From positions 6,778 to 20,090 of the forward strand of contig DAEF01000151.1 of assembly GCA_002495225.1 (NCBI GenBank): a stretch of DNA of 13,313 nucleotides, written 5' to 3'. Of this stretch, positions 13,275 to 13,313 are shown piece after piece. Position 1 is the first letter of the stretch, and every line of letters starts with the position of its first letter. The stretch comes from Methanoregulaceae archaeon UBA288 (GTDB taxonomy: Archaea > Halobacteriota > Methanomicrobia > Methanomicrobiales > Methanospirillaceae). Made by a program: the position numbers and the translations under genes. A model generated the notes under the pieces. It ran no database searches and was not told the origin of the DNA. It was given only the letters and a program-made list of their open reading frames with translations.

Positions 13275-13313
13275 AAGGTTCAATAAACTTGGGTATAGTG
13301 GCAAACTAGCCCC
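13066..13313. other. Non-coding end of window
   Basis: No convincing coding sequence lies after the dockerin stop. A 23-codon frame from 13203 is too short and arginine/proline-rich to support. GC-rich sequence with the palindrome GGGATCCC gives way from about 13268 to an AT-rich promoter-like segment. Confidence 0.5.
13268..13290 (+). promoter_or_regulatory. Promoter-like AT-rich element at window end; copy B of a 12-base repeat
   Basis: GCGGTTTAAAAGG followed by TTCAATAAACTT (13279-13290) and GGGTATAGTGG forms an AT-rich island in GC-rich DNA. TTTAAAAG is TATA-like. It probably drives a gene or RNA beyond the window. The 12-base string exactly repeats 10817-10828. Confidence 0.45.

Noticed and set aside
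12861..13304. Minus-strand frame of 147 codons at the window end
   Set aside because: Antisense to the dockerin fragment; Ser/Pro/Arg-rich with no motif.
1..13313. CRISPR arrays, insertion sequences or prophage genes
   Set aside because: No regularly spaced repeats, transposase or integrase motifs, or terminal repeats were seen anywhere in the window.

Overview
The window is very GC-rich and archaeal, most likely from a methanogen of the Methanomicrobiales/Methanomicrobia. Several things point there. Aromatic biosynthesis starts with the archaeal enzymes ADH synthase and 3-dehydroquinate synthase II. The promoters look like TATA boxes. The tRNA gene does not encode CCA. A dockerin-type EF-hand fragment resembles those of methanogen surface proteins. 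The order and genus are inferred, not proven.

Layout. Positions 1-191 (minus) hold the start of a membrane protein cut by the window edge. Positions 277-1216 (plus) hold a DUF3467 protein and, one base later, aroD (type I 3-dehydroquinate dehydratase). Positions 1217-8966 (minus) hold one compact operon. In transcription order it is: ADH synthase copy 1, ADH synthase copy 2, 3-dehydroquinate synthase II, tyrA, pheA, aroA, an aroK-aroE fusion, and aroC. Six of the seven junctions are 4-base ATGA or GTGA overlaps and the seventh overlaps by 11 bases. With aroD, whose stop codon abuts that of aroC, the window encodes every step from the ADH precursor to chorismate, plus prephenate dehydratase and prephenate dehydrogenase. 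Chorismate mutase and the aminotransferases are not here.

Positions 8967-9233 are a divergent promoter region with a TATA-like element for the operon and a strong inverted repeat ahead of the plus-strand gene. That gene (9234-10319) is an AI-2E family membrane protein. A small KTSC-domain protein (10362-10610) and a tRNA-Leu(UAG) gene (10659-10743) follow.

Positions 10867-12675 hold a tight three-gene module of unknown function: a soluble ABC-type ATPase, a HypB/UreG-like GTPase with extra cysteines, and a four-cysteine Fe-S domain protein. The third gene is broken. After about 107 family-like residues it runs into an out-of-frame C-terminal fragment of a dockerin-bearing surface protein, so there was a deletion or rearrangement here, or the assembly is chimeric. 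The last 250 bases are non-coding and end in an AT-rich promoter-like element. It shares an exact 12-base string with the promoter region of the ABC-GTPase-FeS module.

The most notable points are the fusion of a bacterial-type (P-loop) shikimate kinase to shikimate dehydrogenase in an archaeon, the tandem ADH-synthase paralogues, and the uncharacterised ABC/GTPase/Fe-S module with its chimeric end.
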